The notes beneath the pieces are model-generated. The model saw nothing but the letters and a program-made list of their open reading frames with translations, was not told where the DNA came from and made no database searches. The position numbers and the translations under genes are program-made. Below, one piece after another: positions 26,525 to 35,293 of a stretch of DNA of 62,895 nt. The first letter of the stretch is position 1; the number at the start of each line of letters is the position of its first letter. The stretch covers positions 1 through 62,895 of the forward strand of contig JAJPJH010000035.1 in NCBI GenBank assembly GCA_021324335.1, given 5' to 3'. The DNA is from Gammaproteobacteria bacterium (GTDB taxonomy: Bacteria > Pseudomonadota > Gammaproteobacteria > DSM-16500).

Positions 26525-27436
26525 TCATTTTTGGAGCACAGATTTCGGTAATCCTTTTACATTCCAAATAATCCCCAATTTTTCGAGCAGCTTCAGCACG
26601 TAATAAGTGATATCAATTTCCCACCACATAAATCCCTGACGTGCGGTGGCAGGATAATGATGATGATTGTTATGCCAGCCTTCTCCTAACGTTAAGAGTG
26701 CTAACAGAAAATTATTACGGCTATTATCTTTTGTCGGAAAGCGTTTTTTGCCAAAGACATGTGAAAGTGAATTGATGGAAACAGTTGAATGAAATAAAGC
26801 AATCGTAGAGATGCAGAATCCCCAAACGAGCATTTGGCCTGCTGTCACTCCTAATGAAGGTACATAGCGATGCAATAAGATGCCAGCAACGAATAGGGAA
26901 ATAAATAATACAGTTGGAGGTAAAATGTCATACCGATCTAAAAAGACTAATTCGGGAAAGCGTGCTAAATCTTTTACGCGATCTGGATTGTAATGATAAT
27001 GTTTTTTCGATAAGAACCAACCCACATGGCTCCACCAAAAACCATGTTGAACAGGTGAATGCGCATCAGCCGGTTCATCCGATACCATATGATGTTGGCG
27101 ATGATGGGCTGCCCACCAAAGCGGCCCACGTTGACCTGAACTCGCTGCAATAAATCCAAAGATAAATTGCCAAAAACGATTTGTTTGATACGTTTTATGC
27201 GAGAAATAACGATGGTAAAAACCCCCAATAGAAAATAATCGGACAAAATATAGTACTACTGCAACCATGAAAGCTGTCCAGCTAAAGCCTACCCAAAAAA
27301 CCAGCAAACAACCCAGATTAACTAGCAGGAATGGGATCACCCGTAACCATTCGATTTTATCGGAATAATTGGCGTGAGGATCATATTTGTTTTCACTCAC
27401 TACCCACTGGTGTAAAGTTCTGAAAATTTTTTTCAT
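26525..27436 (-). CDS. Acyl-CoA/acyl-lipid delta-9 fatty acid desaturase
   Basis: The 303-residue membrane enzyme has the three histidine boxes of delta-9 desaturases: HRYFSH, HHRQHH and HNNHHH, plus four hydrophobic stretches. It introduces a double bond into saturated acyl chains using a di-iron centre and oxygen. Together with cfa at 48.7 kb this allows tuning of membrane fluidity. AAGGATG lies upstream of the ATG; the gene is single. Confidence 0.94.
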   Translation of the reverse strand: MKKIFRTLHQWVVSENKYDPHANYSDKIEWLRVIPFLLVNLGCLLVFWVGFSWTAFMVAVVLYFVRLFSIGGFYHRYFSHKTYQTNRFWQFIFGFIAASSGQRGPLWWAAHHRQHHMVSDEPADAHSPVQHGFWWSHVGWFLSKKHYHYNPDRVKDLARFPELVFLDRYDILPPTVLFISLFVAGILLHRYVPSLGVTAGQMLVWGFCISTIALFHSTVSINSLSHVFGKKRFPTKDNSRNNFLLALLTLGEGWHNNHHHYPATARQGFMWWEIDITYYVLKLLEKLGIIWNVKGLPKSVLQK

Positions 27437-27488
27437 TAAAAGGATGTTCCTTAGTCTTAGTTCTTCTGGCGCGACTTATACTACTCGA

Positions 27489-28034
27489 TTAATTCTTTTG
27501 TATCAAACTGAGAAATTCCGCTCGTGAACGGGCATCCGTACGCAAGCGGCCTAGCATGACAGATGTTGCCATAATGGAATTTTGCTTCTCAACGCCGCGC
27601 ATCATCATGCATAAATGCTGGGCTTCAATGATGACCCCAACGCCTTTAGCATTCGTTGCTTGCAAAACTGTTTGAGCTACTTCTTTTGTTAAATTCTCTT
27701 GCACTTGCAAGCGTCGCGCATGCATATCCACTAAGCGAGCAATTTTGGATAAGCCAATAATTTTCCCCTGAGGAAGATAGGCTATATGACATTTGCCAAT
27801 AAAAGGCAACAGGTGATGCTCGCAGAGAGAATATAATTCAATATTCTTGACCACAATCATTTCATCGTTATCAGAATCAAATAGCGCGCCATTAATAATC
27901 TGATCGGCAGATTGATGGTAACCTTGGGTGAGGAATGCCAGGGTTTTGGCAGCGCGCCTCGGGGTTTCTCTTAATCCTTCCCGATCAGGATCTTCGCCTA
28001 AAGCTTCAATAATTTTTCGAAAATACTCTTGCAT
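27489..28034 (-). CDS. folE: GTP cyclohydrolase I
   Basis: The 181-residue enzyme has all family blocks: [34 protein letters not shown] with zinc ligands, [20 protein letters not shown] and [20 protein letters not shown]. It makes dihydroneopterin triphosphate, the first step of folate synthesis. It follows hinT by 12 bp on the same strand. Confidence 0.97.
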   Translation of the reverse strand: MQEYFRKIIEALGEDPDREGLRETPRRAAKTLAFLTQGYHQSADQIINGALFDSDNDEMIVVKNIELYSLCEHHLLPFIGKCHIAYLPQGKIIGLSKIARLVDMHARRLQVQENLTKEVAQTVLQATNAKGVGVIIEAQHLCMMMRGVEKQNSIMATSVMLGRLRTDARSRAEFLSLIQKN

Positions 28035-28046
28035 GTCAGTACCATC

Positions 28047-28388
28047 TTATCCCGGCGGCCAATTCATACGTCTTCCGCCTAATAAATGAAAATGAATATG
28101 GAACACACTTTGTCCCGCACCCGGATTGCAATTTAATACCAATCGATACCCTTCATTCGCGATATTAAGTTGTTTTGCCAACATCGCACCTGATAAAGCC
28201 ATATGGCCTATTAGATCGCTATCCTCATCATGTACCTCATTCAGTGTCGCAATATGCTTTTGGGGAATAATGACCTTATGATGAGGTGCCTGCGGGTTAA
28301 TATCATCAAAAACCACAATGAGGTCATCCCGATAAATGATGTTCGCAGGGATTTCTCCACAAGCAATTTTGCAAAATAAGCAATCCAT
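28047..28388 (-). CDS. hinT: HIT-family purine nucleoside phosphoramidase
   Basis: The 113-residue protein starts CLFCKIACGEIPANIIY and has the catalytic triad segment SVFHIHFHLLGGR (HxHxH). HinT hydrolyses AMP-lysine and adenosine phosphoramidates in the cytosol. It forms a short operon with folE. Confidence 0.95.
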   Translation of the reverse strand: MDCLFCKIACGEIPANIIYRDDLIVVFDDINPQAPHHKVIIPQKHIATLNEVHDEDSDLIGHMALSGAMLAKQLNIANEGYRLVLNCNPGAGQSVFHIHFHLLGGRRMNWPPG

Positions 28389-28525
28389 GAGATGCTCCTT
28401 ATTGTATAAAGAGGGCGCGTAGCCCGATATTGGAGCATAGTGTAAAAGATTGTGCAGCTACTTGCAAAATTGTCAATGGAAAGTACACTAGGGCAAATTT
28501 TTTATTTTAAGAGAGGGTTTCTCCA

Positions 28526-29065
28526 ATGAGGTTAGAAAATCTCCCGCCAGGGAAGCAGGTTCCAGATGATATTAATGTGGTCGTCGAAATACCATCTTGC
28601 AACCACCCTATTAAGTATGAGCTCGATAAGGAAAGTGGTATGGTCATGGTGGATCGCTATCTCGGGACCTCCATGTTTTATCCCGTTGAATATGGCTTCA
28701 TCCCACACACCTTGGCAGAAGATGGTGATCCGGCGGATGTCTTAGTCGTTTCCCCTTACCCTTTAATTTCGGGAGCAGTGGTGCGCTGCCGCCCCGTTGG
28801 TTTATTACGTATGACGGATGAATCAGGGAAAGATGCAAAAATTTTGGCTGTTCCGCTTAATAAGTTAACACCTCGGTATCAAGATGTGCAAAAACCAGAA
28901 GATTTAGGTAAAGAATTGCTCAGTCGCATTGAGCATTTTTTTACTCATTATAAAGATCTGGAACCAGGCAAATGGGTAAAAGTAGAAGGTTGGGAAGATC
29001 TTGATGCTGCGAAAAAGGAAATTATAGCTAGTGTCGAGCGCTATCAAAAAGAGAAGAAATCATAA
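28526..29065 (+). CDS. ppa: Inorganic pyrophosphatase
   Basis: The 179-residue family I enzyme shows VVEIPSCNHPIKYELDKESG, DRYLGTSMFYPVEYGFIPHTLAEDGDPADVLV (the magnesium-binding aspartates) and HFFTHYKDLEPGKWVKV. It removes pyrophosphate from biosynthesis. It stands alone, ended by a strong terminator. Confidence 0.97.
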   Translation: MRLENLPPGKQVPDDINVVVEIPSCNHPIKYELDKESGMVMVDRYLGTSMFYPVEYGFIPHTLAEDGDPADVLVVSPYPLISGAVVRCRPVGLLRMTDESGKDAKILAVPLNKLTPRYQDVQKPEDLGKELLSRIEHFFTHYKDLEPGKWVKVEGWEDLDAAKKEIIASVERYQKEKKS

Positions 29066-29076
29066 TTCCTCAAATA

Positions 29077-29219
29077 GCAAAAGGGGCAACTTAATCCTTA
29101 AGCTGCCCCTTTTTGCCTACCCAGGCTTCCAGGCCCATTTCTACCCAATCCATGGCAGGTCATCCGTGAGGCTGCATCGCTTTCCTTGATGCCTGTCCTT
29201 AATTTCATCCCTGAACAGT
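29077..29219 (-). ncRNA. Probable RsmY/RsmZ-type CsrA-sequestering small RNA
   Basis: Read on the minus strand, about 143 nt hold seven GGA motifs (complement at 29208-29210, 29196-29198, 29183-29185, 29163-29165, 29149-29151, 29128-29130 and 29095-29097). Six sit in predicted hairpin loops: TTCA-GGGA-TGAA, GCATC...GATGC with AAGGA in the loop, TCA-CGGA-TGA, CCA-TGGAT-TGG, GGC-CTGGAA-GCC and the terminator loop. This architecture is that of RNAs that titrate CsrA/RsmA. A promoter fits: TTGAGG (29252-29247), 18 bp, TAATCT (29228-29223). No reading frame of note is present. Exact ends are inferred. Confidence 0.72.
29079..29115. terminator. Bidirectional terminator between ppa and the Rsm-like RNA
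   Basis: AAAAGGGGCA and TGCCCCTTTT enclose a second stem CTTAA/TTAAG with a three-base loop. T-runs follow on both strands, so it ends ppa on the plus strand and the small RNA on the minus strand. On the minus strand the loop reads GGA, a seventh CsrA-type motif. Confidence 0.9.
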
Positions 29220-29366
29220 TCTAGATTAGCAAAGGAACAAAAAAAGCCTCAAGCCCTTTAAAATAGCCCTTAGCTGGTAGGTAAAAACCATTTTCAATGA
29301 TTAACAGTCTATTCAAGTCATTAGACAAGAGATCCAAACAGGATATAGCAAATATCCCAAGCAATT

Positions 29367-29407
29367 TATGGCAATTGTCTTACAGACTGAATGGCAAATT
29401 TCTTACA
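29367..29407. promoter_or_regulatory. Tandem LetA/GacA-box-like sites upstream of the Rsm-like RNA
   Basis: Two 18-bp direct repeats, 29367-29384 and 29390-29407, match at 15 of 18 positions with a 23-bp period. On the minus strand they read TGTAAGACAATTGCCATA and TGTAAGAAATTTGCCATT. TGTAAG is the GacA half-site, and TAAGAAATTT matches the first ten bases of the Legionella LetA motif as I remember it. They lie about 140-160 bp upstream of the proposed promoter, as UAS sites of rsmY/rsmZ do. The rest of 29253-29430 shows nothing else. Confidence 0.5.
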
Positions 29408-29430
29408 ATGTTGGATTTTTGAAAAAATAA

Positions 29431-29703
29431 CTATTTCTTTATGGTACACCGCTGACGCAGAAATTCAAGCTTTGATGATAAATAAACGCCTAAAACAATC
29501 GAACCAAAAATCATAATGGCAATATAAATAGGTAACAGGCCCATGATGAGTAGCCGCTCTTTAATGGCAACATGGTCGGAATAGGAAATAATAGAGCTGA
29601 TAGAACTGTGCATAACGGTATCATGCAGCAGTAGGAAATAAGCCAAGTAAAGCAGGCTAGCTAATATCAATGTGCTACGGATGTTAAATTGAAATTTGGT
29701 CAT
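29431..29703 (-). CDS. Small protein with two membrane helices, unknown function
   Basis: The 90-residue product has two hydrophobic helices (about 12-28 and 51-75: LILASLLYLAYFLLL and MGLLPIYIAIMIFGSIVLGVY) and a basic C-terminus (RQRCTIKK). I recognise no family. It lies between the Rsm-like RNA and psd and has no close neighbour on its transcript. Confidence 0.55.
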   Translation of the reverse strand: MTKFQFNIRSTLILASLLYLAYFLLLHDTVMHSSISSIISYSDHVAIKERLLIMGLLPIYIAIMIFGSIVLGVYLSSKLEFLRQRCTIKK

Positions 29704-29797
29704 TTTTTTATATTACTCAATAAATTATCATCAATCGTATTTTTGCTTGTAGTGCCACTATAGCTCTGTATTTTAAAGCGTTTTACTTAAGGTAAGA

Positions 29798-30616
29798 TTA
29801 ATAGGAGGCGAGGGAGGCGAGGGGCTGGCCTAGCTGAAGGGTACTGTTCATGGTGAGCTGGGGATTCCATTCAATCTTGTCTTTTTCGCATAAAAGGATG
29901 ACGGTAGAGCCGAGCTTAAAATAGCCTAGTTCAGTTCCTTTAGACAATTGAAGGGGGGCGGAAGGTAGGGATCGACTTCCCCATGCCGTTTGAATGCTGC
30001 CTACAATTAAGGCGCCGACGAGGATGACTGCCATTTGACCAATCGCTGTGTTGAAGATACAAATTAACCGTTCATTACGGCTATAAAGTTGCGGGACTAA
30101 TTCAGAGGTCATACGGTTAACGGAGAATAATTTGCCAGGCACATAGATCACCTCACGTAGGGTGCCGGTTAGTGGCATGTGTACCCGATGATAGTTATAA
30201 GGGGCAAGATAAAGTGTCGCAAAAGCACCATCATAGAAAGTTTGAGCAAGCGTTGGGTGATGACCTAAGAGGGTTTCGAGATCAAAATAATGGCCTTTTG
30301 CTTGCAGCAACTGGTTTTTACGAATACGCCCAATTTGGGCAATAGTACCATCCACCGGGCTAGCAAGCTGTTGGCCTTCAGCGATAGGTCGTAAATGAGG
30401 TTTAAGCTGACGGATAAAAAATTCATTGAAAGTAGGATAAGCCTCCGGATCTTCGATGCGAGCTTCACTCATATTAATACAGTAGTGTTGAATGAATTGG
30501 TGAATGAAAAAATTTTTCACCCACGGTATACGCGAATCAGCTATTTTTCCTGCCACAGTAGAAAGGAGATGCTGAGGTAATAATGATTGCAAGAAAACAG
30601 CTAGCGATGGGTTCAT
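29798..30616 (-). CDS. psd: Phosphatidylserine decarboxylase proenzyme
   Basis: The 272-residue membrane-associated enzyme contains FFIRQLKPHLRPI, ASPVDGTIAQIG, YNYHRVHMPLTG and the self-cleavage site LGST in YFKLGSTVILL, where serine becomes the pyruvoyl group. It makes phosphatidylethanolamine. It is the last gene of a minus-strand operon otherwise devoted to cytochrome oxidase assembly (6 bp after sco), an unexpected companion. Confidence 0.95.
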   Translation of the reverse strand: MNPSLAVFLQSLLPQHLLSTVAGKIADSRIPWVKNFFIHQFIQHYCINMSEARIEDPEAYPTFNEFFIRQLKPHLRPIAEGQQLASPVDGTIAQIGRIRKNQLLQAKGHYFDLETLLGHHPTLAQTFYDGAFATLYLAPYNYHRVHMPLTGTLREVIYVPGKLFSVNRMTSELVPQLYSRNERLICIFNTAIGQMAVILVGALIVGSIQTAWGSRSLPSAPLQLSKGTELGYFKLGSTVILLCEKDKIEWNPQLTMNSTLQLGQPLASLASY

Positions 30617-30622
30617 CTCTGG

Positions 30623-31279
30623 TTACCCATTTTGTTGCTGAGAAAGCGATTGCATACTCGCTGTCAGCGCTTGGGCGAATTGTTCTGGGTTCAATCCATA
30701 CTTAAAGACGCCTGCCCATTTTCCTTGCGGATTCATCAGGAGAATAGAGGCAGTATGTTGGAGATGATAATTAGCAGTACCGCTCGCTGGTTCCCGTGCA
30801 GAGAAAATACCTAATTGACTTTGTAATTTACGCAATTCGGGGGTTTTGCCCGTTACACCAATAAAATCAGGATGAAATGAATGTGCATAATGATCGACGA
30901 TCTCTGGCGTATCTCGTTCTGGGTCAAGTGAAACCATCACGACTTGTAAATTGGGATAGGTTCGGTGAAGTTTTAAATACACACGATTCAACATCCCGAG
31001 AGAAGTAGGACAAATTTTTTGGCAATGTGTGAAGCCAAATAGCATAAGCGTCCAGTGATGTTGCAAATCCGCTTGTGTGAAGGGTTTGCTATTAGCAGCT
31101 TGTAGTTCAAACGGTTTAACGTCCCGGGCAGCAGGAAAAATGAGACCATCATCAGCGGATAAGACTGGATTTGATTTATGACTCATGTGAAAAACAAACA
31201 ATGATGTCATGAGAGCTGCACAAATGAAGACAACGAGGAAAATAATTTTATTAGTCGAAAAAGAAGAGTGAGTATTCAT
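30623..31279 (-). CDS. SCO1/SenC family copper chaperone
   Basis: The 218-residue protein has an N-terminal membrane anchor and a thioredoxin-like periplasmic domain with the copper motif CxxxC in GFTHCQKICPTSLG and the later histidine in NYHLQHTASILLM. SCO proteins deliver copper to the CuA site of oxidase subunit II, encoded at 57.6 kb. It lies in the surf1-ctaA-ctaB-sco-psd operon, 4 bp after ctaB. Confidence 0.94.
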   Translation of the reverse strand: MNTHSSFSTNKIIFLVVFICAALMTSLFVFHMSHKSNPVLSADDGLIFPAARDVKPFELQAANSKPFTQADLQHHWTLMLFGFTHCQKICPTSLGMLNRVYLKLHRTYPNLQVVMVSLDPERDTPEIVDHYAHSFHPDFIGVTGKTPELRKLQSQLGIFSAREPASGTANYHLQHTASILLMNPQGKWAGVFKYGLNPEQFAQALTASMQSLSQQQNG

Positions 31280-31283
31280 GGCT

Positions 31284-32156
31284 TTAGGTAATTAATAAAT
31301 GATGATCAAGTAAAATAATTAAAAATAAACCTGTCAAATAAATCAGGGAATAATGGAATGTTTTTAATGCGATTTGATTATCTTCTACCGCGAATTGTAA
31401 TTTCAATGCGTAAGCCATTAAGCCAATATCAAGTAGCAGCACGCCAATAAAATAAAATGAACCACTCATGCCTATAGCAAAAGGCAGTAAGCTGCAAGCG
31501 ACGGTCAATAAGCTGTAAAGCACAATATTTAGCTTCGTGAAAGGAATACCGTGGGTGATGGGTAGCATAGGAATGGAGGTTTGCTTGTAGTCGTTGTAAC
31601 GATGTAAGCATAGCGCCCAAAAATGGGCGGGTGTCCAGGAGAAAATAATGAGAACTAGCAGCCAACCCTCCGGATCTAATTGGCCGCTCACGGCTGTCCA
31701 GCCCAGCAAAGGTGGCATTGCGCCCGCTAATCCACCGATGACGATATTTTGAGAGGTAGCGCGTTTCAGGTAGATCGAATATACGCCGGCATAACCGATG
31801 GCTGCTAATAGCGTTAAGATGGCGGTAAGTGAATTGACGCCAAAGTAAAGTAGCAGGAAACCAATCACGCCTTGGATAGAGGCAAAGATCCAAGCAGAAC
31901 GAAGGGGGATTTTTCCAGAAGCCAATGGTCTGTGTTTAGTCCGGTCCATGAGGGCATCTACGCCGTGATCAATAATATGATTGAGCGTTGCAGCTGATCC
32001 CGACATCAAGGCGATACCTAAGGTGGCATTCATCCATAGCCAAGCCGGAATGGGCTGAAGGGCAGCAAGATACATGCCTGCCCACGCGGTCAACAGCATT
32101 AATAAAACCACACGTGGTTTGCATAAAATCAAATAATTACGCAAAAAATGAGCCAT
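31284..32156 (-). CDS. ctaB: Protoheme IX farnesyltransferase
   Basis: With the ATG at 32156 the protein has 290 residues and about nine membrane helices. Family motifs are LCKPRVVLLMLLTAWAGM, NHIIDHGVDALMDRTKHRPLASG (the Asp-rich prenyl site) and WTPAHFWALCLHRYNDY. It makes heme O from heme B, the first step to heme A. Its start lies inside the 3' end of ctaA (20-bp overlap). Confidence 0.95.
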   Translation of the reverse strand: MAHFLRNYLILCKPRVVLLMLLTAWAGMYLAALQPIPAWLWMNATLGIALMSGSAATLNHIIDHGVDALMDRTKHRPLASGKIPLRSAWIFASIQGVIGFLLLYFGVNSLTAILTLLAAIGYAGVYSIYLKRATSQNIVIGGLAGAMPPLLGWTAVSGQLDPEGWLLVLIIFSWTPAHFWALCLHRYNDYKQTSIPMLPITHGIPFTKLNIVLYSLLTVACSLLPFAIGMSGSFYFIGVLLLDIGLMAYALKLQFAVEDNQIALKTFHYSLIYLTGLFLIILLDHHLLIT

Positions 32157-33138
32157 ATCGTTGATCTCGAGATTCAAAATAAGCCTTTACTAAGGTTGTT
32201 ATCATAGTGAGTAATAAAATAATCGCAATAGTTTGATGTGCAATTGCTATCCAAACAGGTCGTAGCCAAATGATATTTAAGATACCTAACGTTATTTGCA
32301 GCGCGACCAGTGCCAGAATAAAAGCCGCCATCGAGCGGAAAGTCGCTTGGTTGAATAAAAATAAAGAAAGTAATTCTAAGTAAGTAGCCGTCGTAAATGC
32401 GCCAAAACGGTGTAGCATGTGGATGGTAATGAGGTCACCATTTAAATTCTCCCAATGCAAAGGAGGGACGAGCTGGCCATTGCAATAAGGGAAGTCAATG
32501 CAGGCAAGGCCGGCATAATGCGTGCTAACCCAGCCACCTAAACCAATTTGGATTGCGACGATGAGTAAGCCTAGCCATAGCCAAGGCAGTAAATGTTGCG
32601 TATGTGATTTTTTCAGGAAGAAGTCATCGTGTAGATGCAGATCCAGATAAGCCCACCATAATATGCTTAAAATCGAGATGCCGGTGAGGAGATGAGATAA
32701 GACGATGACTGGTTTTAATTTCTCGGTGACTGTCAACATGCCTAACATGACCTGCGTGCAGAGTAAAGCGACTAGCAGGATACCAATAAGAGTGGATTTT
32801 ACATCTCTCGCTTTGCTCGTTAGCAAAATAGAAAAAGCAAGAATGAGAATGAGGACGCCTTCGGTGCCAGCAAAGTAACGGTGCGTCATTTCCGTCCAGG
32901 CTTTTTTGATATCCACCGGTGATTGCGGATAAGCTTCTGCAGCCATTTGTAGCTGGGACGCCGTATGTGGGGCGGTGATAAAGCCATAGCAATGTGGCCA
33001 ATCCGGGCAAGATAACCCTGCATTGGTGAGGCGCGTGTAAGCACCTAGAAGAATGACGATAAAAGCGAGGACAAACGTTAATAAGGCTAGTTTAGAGCTG
33101 CGGCGATATTTTGTTGATACGAACCAATAGTGTGTCAA
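32137..33138 (-). CDS. ctaA: Heme A synthase (COX15/CtaA)
   Basis: The 333-residue polytopic protein converts heme O to heme A. It has LLGAYTRLTNAGLSCPDWPHCYG, EMTHRYFAGTEG, the heme-ligand histidines (VLSHLLTG, HMLHRFGAF and IAHQTIAI), and THYAGLACIDFPYCNG. The start is a TTG preceded by GAGGA; no ATG exists before the first conserved motif. It overlaps ctaB. Confidence 0.93.
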   Translation of the reverse strand: MTHYWFVSTKYRRSSKLALLTFVLAFIVILLGAYTRLTNAGLSCPDWPHCYGFITAPHTASQLQMAAEAYPQSPVDIKKAWTEMTHRYFAGTEGVLILILAFSILLTSKARDVKSTLIGILLVALLCTQVMLGMLTVTEKLKPVIVLSHLLTGISILSILWWAYLDLHLHDDFFLKKSHTQHLLPWLWLGLLIVAIQIGLGGWVSTHYAGLACIDFPYCNGQLVPPLHWENLNGDLITIHMLHRFGAFTTATYLELLSLFLFNQATFRSMAAFILALVALQITLGILNIIWLRPVWIAIAHQTIAIILLLTMITTLVKAYFESRDQRYGSFFA

Positions 33139-33165
33139 GGCACAATCCTCAATCCATGTTCACTG

Positions 33166-33888
33166 TTATTTAATAACGGATGATTTACTCTTCCTACGAT
33201 TTAGCGCGACAAATAATATCAATAAGGTCAGGGCGAACGCAAACCATTGTGCAGCATATCCTCTATGGCGTTCGGGCGGCATCGTGACAATTTGCCATTC
33301 TATCGAGTAAGCAGCCGGGTCCTCGGGGGTGAGAGTGAGAATATAGGGGAAGAAGGAGGAGCCAGTTAATTTGGATAGCTCAGCTAGGCTGATGTACTCA
33401 ATTCGCAACGGCCAGTTTAGTTGCGCCGATTCACGGATTTGCCCTAATGCCACATAAGCAGGCGGCAAATTGAGCAGGCCGCTAATAGTGGATGCACCGG
33501 GAATGTTTCGGATAGCAGGGAGAATTGTCCGTACGGTGCTAGCAGGAATAAAACCGCGATCTACTAAAATCGGCATCGGGAAGCCGTCGCTATAAAAAGG
33601 TGTGTAGATCTCATAGCCAACTTGCCCATGCCAGATTTTATTATCCAATAGAAAAGTATGTTGATTATCAAAGTGTCCGGAGGTATGGAGACGATAGAAA
33701 CGTAAATCCTTTTTCTCATCGAGATGATGAATAGAAAGAGGAGCTTGCTGGGTGCGTTGTGCAAATGACGCCAATAATCTTTGTTTTTGATTCGCCCGTG
33801 ACAACTGCCAGCAGCCTAAACTAATAAACAACCCCATCAGTAAAATGGTGAGGACAGTTAATTTCCAATTTCTAATTTGCATATACAT
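33166..33888 (-). CDS. SURF1 family cytochrome oxidase biogenesis protein
   Basis: The 240-residue protein has one membrane helix at each end and the SURF1 signatures LGCWQLSRANQKQRLL, LDNKIWHGQVGYEIYTPF, LVDRGFIP and the C-terminal RHRGYAAQWFAFALTLLILF. It helps insert heme A into subunit I. It is the first gene of the assembly operon on the minus strand and is divergent from the small membrane protein at 33956. Confidence 0.93.
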   Translation of the reverse strand: MYMQIRNWKLTVLTILLMGLFISLGCWQLSRANQKQRLLASFAQRTQQAPLSIHHLDEKKDLRFYRLHTSGHFDNQHTFLLDNKIWHGQVGYEIYTPFYSDGFPMPILVDRGFIPASTVRTILPAIRNIPGASTISGLLNLPPAYVALGQIRESAQLNWPLRIEYISLAELSKLTGSSFFPYILTLTPEDPAAYSIEWQIVTMPPERHRGYAAQWFAFALTLLILFVALNRRKSKSSVIK

Positions 33889-33955
33889 TTCGAGTGCATT
33901 CCTTATGCTATCTGAATATACTACTAGCCCGGCAGTTTAATAGGGATTATAAAAG

Positions 33956-34171
33956 ATGACCATCTTTATCAAAGCCATTATCATTCTTCTGCTCTTCTTT
34001 ATTTTTTTCTCGTTAGGGAGTGCCTTATATTTTTTAATTCACGATAAAAGTGGTTCGACGCGCATTGTTAAAGCGCTTACTTGGCGTATTGGTTTATCCC
34101 TTTTATTATTTGCTTTATTATTAGTTGCTTTTTTTCTAGGATGGATTACACCCCACGCTATGATTAGATAA
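33956..34171 (+). CDS. Small twin-transmembrane protein (DUF2909-like)
   Basis: The 71-residue protein has two membrane helices linked by a polar loop with DKSGSTRIVKALTWRIGLSLLLF, the pattern I know from DUF2909, which in many gammaproteobacteria sits beside the oxidase assembly genes. Function is unknown. Here it heads a plus-strand series with tatABC and birA. Confidence 0.8.
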   Translation: MTIFIKAIIILLLFFIFFSLGSALYFLIHDKSGSTRIVKALTWRIGLSLLLFALLLVAFFLGWITPHAMIR

Positions 34172-34186
34172 TACAAGGAGATTATT

Positions 34187-34366
34187 ATGGGTTTTCGTAA
34201 TTTTGGTTCGTTATTATTAATTTTCTTAATTTTGATGATGATATTTGGCACACAGCGTTTGCGCGAAATTGGGAATGATTTAGCAGCAGCGATAAAAAGT
34301 TTTCGCAAAGGATTACAGGATGAAGTTGAAAACAAAGAAGATGCTAAAGAAGGAAGTAAACAGTGA
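34187..34366 (+). CDS. tatA: Sec-independent protein translocase subunit TatA
   Basis: This 59-residue protein begins MGFRNFGSLLLIFLILMMIF, followed by the hinge FGTQRLREIGNDLAAAIKSFRKGL and a charged tail, the TatA plan of one short membrane helix plus amphipathic helix. It forms the pore of the twin-arginine pathway. AAGGAG precedes the ATG. Its TGA overlaps the GTG start of tatB (GTGA). Confidence 0.92.
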   Translation: MGFRNFGSLLLIFLILMMIFGTQRLREIGNDLAAAIKSFRKGLQDEVENKEDAKEGSKQ

Positions 34367-34566
34367 ATTTTAGTTTAAGTGAAATTATTGTCATTTTATT
34401 GATTGCACTATTGGTAATTAAGCCAGAACAATTACCTGATGTTGCCTTTAATTTAGGCCGCTTTATGCAATCAATGCGGCGTATGTTTGTCAAAGTCAAA
34501 GATGAAATGAATGGTTTGATAGATTCAGTTGAAACACCCGATGAACAAAAGCGCAAACAATCCTAA
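34363..34566 (+). CDS. tatB: Sec-independent protein translocase subunit TatB
   Basis: The 67-residue protein starts at a GTG and has a membrane helix (SEIIVILLIALLVIKP), the PEQLPDVAFNLGRFMQSMRRM hinge/amphipathic helix and a short tail. TatB helps TatC recognise signal peptides. It is much shorter than E. coli TatB (about 170), with almost no C-terminal tail. Confidence 0.9.
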   Translation: MNFSLSEIIVILLIALLVIKPEQLPDVAFNLGRFMQSMRRMFVKVKDEMNGLIDSVETPDEQKRKQS

Positions 34567-35293
34567 GGCTGCTGAAGCTCTGCATTTTTTGGTAGAACTT
34601 AGAACAAGACTGATTTATTCATTGATGGTTCTTTTTATATTATTCGCTGGTTTGATGTATTTTGCTAATCAGCTTTATACTTGGCTTGCCTTACCTCTAT
34701 TGAAATTTCTACCGCAAGGGCATTTGATTGCAACGGAAATTGTCTCCCCTTTTTTTGTGCCGTTTAAATTAGCGTTTTTGGTGTCGCTCTTATTAGCTGT
34801 CCCTTTTTTTCTATACCAACTCTGGGCTTTTATTGCGCCAGCTTTATATGGCCATGAGCGGCGGTTAATTTGGCCGTTTTTATTAGTCAGTGCTTTGCTT
34901 TTTTACGCGGGTATTGCATTCGCGTATTTTGTAATTTTTCCCATGTTGTTTCATTTTCTTGCCCGCGTTGCGCCAGCGGGGGTGATGCTTAGTCCTGATA
35001 TTAGTGAGTATCTGGATTTCACCATGAAGCTTATGTTGGTATTTGGTGGTCTTTTTGAAATTCCGATCATTATGGTCTTGTTGGTTTCAACCAATCTTGT
35101 TTCTCGAGAGCGTTTAATTAAATGGCGTTCTTATGCTATCGTGGGCGCTTTTATTATTGGTATGTTATTGGCGCCGCCGGATGTATTTTCTCAGACAATT
35201 TTAGCGGTGCCTATTTGGCTGCTCTATGAAGTTGGCATTTTACTTTCTCGTTTTATAAAGGTGAAATCGCATGCTCAAGAAAACCAGTGCTAG
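34541..35293 (+). CDS. tatC: Sec-independent protein translocase subunit TatC
   Basis: The 250-residue protein has six membrane helices and the conserved ALHFLVELRTRLIYSL N-terminus (HLxELRxR-type), FVPFKLAFLVSLLLAVPFFLYQLWAFIAPALYGHERR and LMLVFGGLFEIP. It is the receptor for twin-arginine signals such as that on the Rieske protein at 42.1 kb. The ATG is inside the tatB end (26-base overlap). Confidence 0.96.
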   Translation: MNKSANNPKAAEALHFLVELRTRLIYSLMVLFILFAGLMYFANQLYTWLALPLLKFLPQGHLIATEIVSPFFVPFKLAFLVSLLLAVPFFLYQLWAFIAPALYGHERRLIWPFLLVSALLFYAGIAFAYFVIFPMLFHFLARVAPAGVMLSPDISEYLDFTMKLMLVFGGLFEIPIIMVLLVSTNLVSRERLIKWRSYAIVGAFIIGMLLAPPDVFSQTILAVPIWLLYEVGILLSRFIKVKSHAQENQC

